Assembly: GCA_003451595.1 (NCBI GenBank)
Contig: DMDA01000008.1
Span: 1 to 14,176 of the forward strand
DNA: 14,176 nucleotides
Source: Chloroflexota bacterium
GTDB lineage: Bacteria; Chloroflexota; Anaerolineae; Caldilineales; Caldilineaceae
Direction of reading: 5' to 3'
A program made the translations under genes and the position numbers. This document shows, piece by piece, positions 9,240 to 14,176 of this stretch (position 1 is the first letter of the stretch; each line of letters begins with the position of its first letter). Under the pieces are notes generated by a model. The model did no database searches. It was not told where the DNA came from and was given only the letters and a program-made list of their open reading frames with translations.

Positions 9240-10814
9240 ATGGATACAATTCTTCTCGACGGCGCCCAACTCACCATCGATCAGGTCATCGCGGTTGCCC
9301 AGGGCGCCCCCGGGGCGCCAGCCGTTCAGCTGACGCCCAGCGCACGTCAGCGCGTGACGCGCGCCGCCCAAGCCGTGCAACAACTGATCGATGAAGGCGT
9401 AGTCGCCTACGGCATTACAACCGGCTTTGGCGCCTTTAAAGATCGCATCATCCCGCCAGCAGAGGTTGCCCAACTACAGCGCAACATTGTGATGAGCCAT
9501 GCCGTCGGCGTCGGCGCACCCTTCGACCGCGCCACGACGCGCGCCATTCTGCTGATCCGCGCCAACACACTGGCGCGCGGTCATTCTGGCGTGCGGCTGG
9601 CGACGCTGGAACTGCTGTTGGAGCTACTCAATCGCGGCGTCCATCCCCTCATCCCCCAAAAAGGCTCGCTCGGCGCCAGCGGCGATCTGGCGCCGTTGGC
9701 GCACATGGCGCTGGTAATGATTGGACTAGGCGAAGCGGAGGTCAACGGGAAGGTGCTGTCTGGCGCTGATGCGCTTGCCGCTCAAGGGCTAATGCCGGTG
9801 ACGCTCGCCGCCAAAGAGGGGCTGGCGCTGACTAATGGCACCGCAGTGATGACAGCGCTTGGCGCGTTGGAAGCATGGCGGGCGCGTGCGCTGAGCCGGG
9901 TCGCTGACATTGCCGGCTGTTTGAGCCTGGAGGCGCTGCACGGCACTGACATGGCGTTCGACCCGCGCATTCACGCGCTGCGCCCATTCCCACGTCAACT
10001 CAATTGCGCCGACTATTTACGCGCATTGTTGGCGGACAGTGAGTTCACCCGACACGTCGATCCTACCAACGTACAGGACGCCTACACGTTGCGCTGCATC
10101 CCGCAGGTGCACGGTGCAGTGCGCGACGCCATCGCCTACGCGCGCTGGGTGATGGAGATCGAACTAAACTCAGTAACTGACAACCCGCTGCTCTTCATCG
10201 ACGAGGAGAACGGCGCCATCGAGGTGCTGTCGGGGGGCAACTTTCACGGTGAGCCACTGGCCATTGCGATGGACTACCTGGGCATGGCGATGGCTGAATT
10301 GGGCAACATCGCCGAACGGCGCATCATGCGGCTAACCGACGAAGCCAGCAACGCACATGTGCTGCCTGCGTTCCTCACACAGCGCGGCGGGCTGAACTCC
10401 GGCTTCATGATCACACAGTACACCGCCGCTGCGCTCGCCACCGAGAACAAGGTGCTGGCGCACCCAGCGAGCGTCGACACGATTCCGACGTCCGCCAATG
10501 TCGAGGATCACGTGAGCATGGGCGTGACCGCCGGGTTAAAATTGCGTCAGATCAACGACAACGTCGAGCGTATCCTCGCCATCGAACTGTTGGCAGCCGC
10601 GCAGGGCATCGACTTTCGGCGGCAGCAGGTGGGGGCAGCGGCGCAGCTTGGGCAGGGGACGCGCCATGCCTACGCGCTGATTCGGGCGCATGCGCCCTTT
10701 ATCCAGGAAGATCAGGTGCTCTATCCCTACATTGAAGCACTGCGCCGACTAGTGGCGGACGGCAGCCTGGTCAACGCGGTCAATCACCACGTGGTCGACA
10801 CATGGCGCATGTAA
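9240..10814 (+). CDS. hutH: Histidine ammonia-lyase
   Basis: This encodes 524 residues, near the usual 500-520. The enzyme removes ammonia from L-histidine to give urocanate, the first step of histidine breakdown in the cytoplasm. The MIO cofactor forms from Ala146-Ser147-Gly148 in GSLGASGDLAPLAH. Active-site residues are in place: Tyr57 in YGITTGFG, the SH pair at 86-87 (typical of histidine rather than tyrosine lyases), Asn199 in LTNGT, Tyr282 and Arg285 in QDAYTLRC, Phe335 in GGNFHGEP and Glu422 in ANVEDHVSM. Val421 stands where many family members have Gln. No hutU, hutI or hutG is in the window, so the pathway is not clustered here. The start is forced: TGA at 9234-9236 is in frame two codons upstream. 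There is no visible Shine-Dalgarno. It lies 53 bases after the CBS gene and may be read from the same transcript. Confidence 0.95.
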   Translation: MDTILLDGAQLTIDQVIAVAQGAPGAPAVQLTPSARQRVTRAAQAVQQLIDEGVVAYGITTGFGAFKDRIIPPAEVAQLQRNIVMSHAVGVGAPFDRATTRAILLIRANTLARGHSGVRLATLELLLELLNRGVHPLIPQKGSLGASGDLAPLAHMALVMIGLGEAEVNGKVLSGADALAAQGLMPVTLAAKEGLALTNGTAVMTALGALEAWRARALSRVADIAGCLSLEALHGTDMAFDPRIHALRPFPRQLNCADYLRALLADSEFTRHVDPTNVQDAYTLRCIPQVHGAVRDAIAYARWVMEIELNSVTDNPLLFIDEENGAIEVLSGGNFHGEPLAIAMDYLGMAMAELGNIAERRIMRLTDEASNAHVLPAFLTQRGGLNSGFMITQYTAAALATENKVLAHPASVDTIPTSANVEDHVSMGVTAGLKLRQINDNVERILAIELLAAAQGIDFRRQQVGAAAQLGQGTRHAYALIRAHAPFIQEDQVLYPYIEALRRLVADGSLVNAVNHHVVDTWRM

Positions 10815-10895
10815 TGAAGCATGACATACGCTGTCAGCATGATTCAACGGGTGCTGCCATGCGCCCGAACACGCAGTAGACCAACATGACGCAAG

Positions 10896-10924
10896 TTGAC
10901 CCATACCACACTTTTGCGTACAAT
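10896..10924 (+). promoter_or_regulatory. Sigma70-type promoter
   Basis: TTGACC (10896-10901) and TACAAT (10919-10924) are separated by exactly 17 bases; each differs by one base from consensus. Transcription would start near 10931. It points toward the EF-G-2-like gene and is the best promoter in the window. Confidence 0.7.
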
Positions 10925-11108
10925 CTCTATCCAACTGTGAACGCATATCCGACAGTAGCAAGTAAATCAACCGCACCCTGCACGCGATGGCGTTGTGCTC
11001 CCATCTATCATTCGGTTGTATCACTCGGTTGGCGGCTGGCGATCTGGTCAGCTCATTCTGTGGCTACGGTTCAACCCAACGACAGGCGGCAAACGACGTA
11101 ATCAATGG

Positions 11109-11144
11109 ATCGTATTGACGATACCGCGTCTGGGCGCATCGTCA
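11109..11144 (+). promoter_or_regulatory. Competing hairpins in the leader of the EF-G-2-like gene
   Basis: TGACGAT (11116-11122) pairs perfectly with ATCGTCA (11138-11144). The same ACGAT (11118-11122) can instead pair with ATCGT at 11109-11113 around a 4-base loop. A T7 run follows at 11161-11167, 16 bases past the large hairpin, too far for a classic terminator. This may be an attenuator or a translational switch. Confidence 0.4.
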
Positions 11145-11177
11145 GCACGCATCTTTCTACTTTTTTTCAGGTGGTTT

Positions 11178-11182
11178 GGAGG
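11178..11182 (+). promoter_or_regulatory. Ribosome-binding site deciding the EF-G-2-like start
   Basis: GGAGG lies 5 bases before the ATG at 11188. The frame is open back to a TTG at 11176, but using that codon would place this site inside the gene, so ATG at 11188 is preferred. Confidence 0.75.
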
Positions 11183-11187
11183 CTTCT

Positions 11188-13251
<2,064 letters not shown>

Positions 13252-13293
13252 CCAAAACCATCAGCAAGTAGCAACACTTATCCACATCGCGCA

Positions 13294-13323
13294 GCGGGCC
13301 GGGGTGTTTCCACCCCGGCCCGC
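13294..13323 (+). terminator. GC-rich hairpin terminator after the EF-G-2-like gene
   Basis: A perfect 13-bp stem (13294-13306 with 13311-13323) closes a TTTC loop. It starts 42 bases after the stop codon. The following sequence has only a short T stretch (CCGTTTG), so it is a strong hairpin with a weak U-tract. Because the next gene converges on it, it may also stop leftward transcription. Confidence 0.75.
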
Positions 13324-13342
13324 CCGTTTGACGGCGAAGAGC

Positions 13343-13452
13343 GGCGCCGCTAATAGATAGCACAATCAAACATCGTACATCCGATACCTTCCCGGAAGCT
13401 CAGAGCTTCCGGGAAGATGAGCAAAGTCTATTTGTGTTGTCTATAAGGCGCC
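13343..13452. mobile_element. Compact inverted-repeat element, MITE-like
   Basis: The outer ends read GGCGCC-GC-TAATAGATAGCACAA (13343-13365) and, inverted, GGCGCC-TTATAGACAACACAA (13432-13452); the 15-base arms match at 12 positions. In the centre is a perfect 14-bp inverted repeat around one A (13388-13416; arm CTTCCCGGAAGCTC). There is no coding capacity. The whole unit is about 110 bases and lies between two convergent genes. GGCGCC at both ends may be part of the ends or a target duplication. It may equally be a bidirectional transcription terminator; the mobile-element label is inference from structure. Confidence 0.45.
13388..13416. terminator. Perfect 29-bp hairpin, possible bidirectional terminator
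   Basis: CTTCCCGGAAGCTC (13388-13401), a single A, then its exact reverse complement (13403-13416). As RNA the top would open to a small loop, leaving a stem of about 12 bp. It sits between the convergent EF-G-2-like and HPt genes, 86 bases past the HPt stop in its reading direction. No long U-run is present on either side. Confidence 0.6.
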
Positions 13453-13501
13453 AAAACACTTGATGATCCGGCTTTATTGACACATTAACGCCGAGAAATC
13501 C

Positions 13502-13891
13502 TTACACGTCAACAAAACGCGCACGTTCCCCACGCAGAATGGCGCACGCCGCCTGATGTTCGCGACTCACAACGTCGATCAAAGCCGGGCACAGTTGGTC
13601 GGCGCACTGCCCTTTTGCTGCTGCTTCCAGCGCTGCCGATGCCTGAGAAAGCCGCATCGCACCGAACGTGGCGCTGCTCGACTTAAGGCTGTGCGCCATA
13701 CGATGTAGTTTGATCCAATCGCTGCTCGCAAATGCGCTTTGGATATCATTCAATTGTTTCGTGGACTCCGTCAGGAATGTATCCAGTAAGTCCAAAATTG
13801 CATCCGGGTCATCAGCGCCAAAAATGTCGACAAGAGCATCGAGGGCGCTGCGGTCAACGATCGGTGCATTAGCATCCAAACTACTCTCCAT
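13502..13891 (-). CDS. Stand-alone histidine phosphotransfer (HPt) protein
   Basis: This encodes 129 residues, essentially one HPt four-helix bundle. The phosphorylation motif is HRMAHSLKSSSATFGAMRL (63-81), with His67 as the likely phosphate acceptor and Lys70 beside it; the usual form is HxLKG, here HSLKS. The N-terminal part (FGADDPDAILDLLDTFL, 24-40) is the typical first HPt helix. Such proteins carry phosphate between a hybrid sensor kinase receiver and a response regulator. No kinase or receiver gene is visible in the window, so its partners are elsewhere or beyond the right edge. I start it at ATG 13891 because GGGAG lies 8 bases before it (plus-strand CTCCC at 13900-13904). Longer forms from TTG at 13921 or ATG at 13906 have no such site. 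Confidence 0.88.
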   Translation of the reverse strand: MESSLDANAPIVDRSALDALVDIFGADDPDAILDLLDTFLTESTKQLNDIQSAFASSDWIKLHRMAHSLKSSSATFGAMRLSQASAALEAAAKGQCADQLCPALIDVVSREHQAACAILRGERARFVDV

Positions 13892-13899
13892 AACGCTGA

Positions 13900-13904
13900 C
13901 TCCC
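13900..13904 (-). promoter_or_regulatory. Ribosome-binding site deciding the HPt start
   Basis: On the minus strand GGGAG lies 8 bases before the ATG at 13891. It argues against the two longer in-frame starts upstream. Confidence 0.55.
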
Positions 13905-13935
13905 ATCTGGTGCTGACGCAAGGCGTCAGCCTGGC

Positions 13936-14021
13936 TACATTGCCGGGCGCCCGTGGGTAGACGGGCGGCGGCGTGGGCGGCGTGGCTGATGAATACATTG
14001 CCAGGCGCCCGTCGGCAGACG
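13936..14021. repeat. Direct repeat of 28 bp, two copies, 58-bp period
   Basis: Copies at 13936-13963 and 13994-14021 begin TACATTGCC and end AGACG, sharing 25 of 28 bases. Each contains the core GGCGCCCGT; in the first copy it forms the palindrome CGGGCGCCCG (13944-13953). A partial third core, AGGCGCCC, is at 14030-14037. They lie in the presumed untranslated leader of the HPt gene. Confidence 0.8.
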
Positions 14022-14062
14022 TCTATCTCAGGCGCCCAGCCAGGGCATCTTCATCTTTGCGG

Positions 14063-14093
14063 AGTATACCACATTTGGTCTGCGCAATCACAA
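14063..14093 (-). promoter_or_regulatory. Possible leftward promoter of the HPt gene
   Basis: On the minus strand TTGTGA (14088-14093) and TATACT (14063-14068) are separated by 19 bases, a long spacing. The -10 is one base from consensus. The leader to the HPt start would be about 165 nt and would contain the 28-bp direct repeats. Confidence 0.35.
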
Positions 14094-14104
14094 CACAGTA
14101 TAAT
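14075..14104 (+). promoter_or_regulatory. Rightward promoter with perfect -10
   Basis: TTGGTC (14075-14080) and TATAAT (14099-14104) are separated by 18 bases. Transcription would begin near 14111, at the foot of the terminator-like hairpin. It overlaps the leftward promoter candidate. Confidence 0.55.
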
Positions 14105-14114
14105 CCGTTGGCTT

Positions 14115-14143
14115 GAGCCGACGGCGCGTCGGCTCGATTTTTT
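14115..14143 (+). terminator. Textbook intrinsic terminator or attenuator
   Basis: GAGCCGAC (14115-14122) pairs perfectly with GTCGGCTC (14128-14135) around a GGCGC loop, followed by GA and six T (14138-14143). It lies about 4 bases after the predicted start of the rightward promoter and 9 bases before the possible start codon at 14153. There is no rightward gene upstream for it to end within at least 850 bases, so it likely acts as a leader attenuator. Confidence 0.8.
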
Positions 14144-14152
14144 GGGTGGCTT

Positions 14153-14176
14153 ATGCTCGAATTGGTCGTGCTCGAA
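14153..14176 (+). CDS. Possible start of a further gene, cut by the window edge
   Basis: ATG at 14153 opens a frame that remains open to the last base and gives MLELVVLE. GGGTGG at 14144-14149 could be a weak ribosome-binding site only 3 bases away. A promoter and hairpin precede it. Eight residues are not enough to recognise a family. Confidence 0.35.

Larger units (their letters stand above)
10815..11187 (+). other. Non-coding stretch with promoter and long leader of the EF-G-2-like gene
   Basis: No credible gene is seen here. Near the start is a small hairpin, TGACA/TGTCA (10822-10836), which could weakly end the hutH transcript. A good promoter lies at 10896-10924. From a start near 10931 the leader would be about 255 nt. 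Near its end are a 7-bp inverted repeat (11116-11144) and a run of seven T (11161-11167), then the ribosome-binding site GGAGG. Small open frames in the stretch overlap the promoter and look random. Confidence 0.6.

Noticed and set aside
9240..10814. Phenylalanine or tyrosine ammonia-lyase, or an aminomutase
   Set aside because: The SH pair at 86-87, the length of about 520 residues and the EDHVSM segment fit histidine ammonia-lyase better.
10886..11101. A 71-codon frame in the gap before the EF-G-2-like gene
   Set aside because: It covers the predicted promoter, has no ribosome-binding site and its composition looks random.
13936..14041. CRISPR-like array
   Set aside because: Only two diverged copies with one 30-base interval are present, there are no cas genes, and the repeats are GC-rich leader DNA of another gene.

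Overview
The window looks like chromosomal DNA of a GC-rich bacterium, probably a member of the Chloroflexota (Caldilinea/Roseiflexus-like). That placement is inferred from gene content and sequence style: a NifJ-type pyruvate:ferredoxin oxidoreductase next to a dihydroorotate-dehydrogenase-like protein, multi-domain universal stress proteins, an EF-G-2-type GTPase, and very frequent GGCGCC. It has not been tested by a database search. No tRNA, rRNA, CRISPR array or transposase gene is visible.

Layout. 1-357 is the 3' end of a drug-efflux-type MFS transporter, followed by a small four-helix membrane protein (486-932) and a TetR-family regulator (1036-1620). A perfect 12-bp inverted repeat lies just before the regulator and a 16-bp palindrome lies after it. 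From 1798 to 9186 five genes run in the same direction with good ribosome-binding sites: CBS-CBS-ACT-like protein, pyruvate:ferredoxin oxidoreductase (nifJ), DHOD-like flavoprotein, triple-domain universal stress protein, and a small two-CBS protein. A histidine ammonia-lyase gene (hutH, 9240-10814) follows with no visible Shine-Dalgarno. After a 373-nt non-coding stretch holding a good sigma70-type promoter and a long structured leader comes an EF-G-2-like translational GTPase (11188-13251). It ends at a strong GC-rich hairpin. Convergent to it is a stand-alone histidine phosphotransfer (HPt) protein on the minus strand (13502-13891). Between them is a compact inverted-repeat element resembling a MITE. 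The last 260 bases hold a diverged direct repeat, a probable divergent promoter pair, and a textbook intrinsic terminator placed almost on the start site of the rightward promoter, just before a possible new gene cut by the window edge.

How the genes may work together. The 1798-9186 block joins an oxygen-sensitive central-metabolism enzyme (PFOR) with a paralogue of an FMN redox enzyme that lacks the usual catalytic residue, and with three proteins of adenylate/ATP-binding families (CBS, USP). This reads as an energy- or redox-sensing module around pyruvate oxidation; that is inference from gene order. The most interesting non-coding signals are a roughly 100-nt stem-loop between nifJ and the DHOD-like gene, the MITE-like element at 13343-13452, the promoter/terminator pair at 14075-14143, and the leader of the EF-G-2-like gene with two mutually exclusive hairpins.
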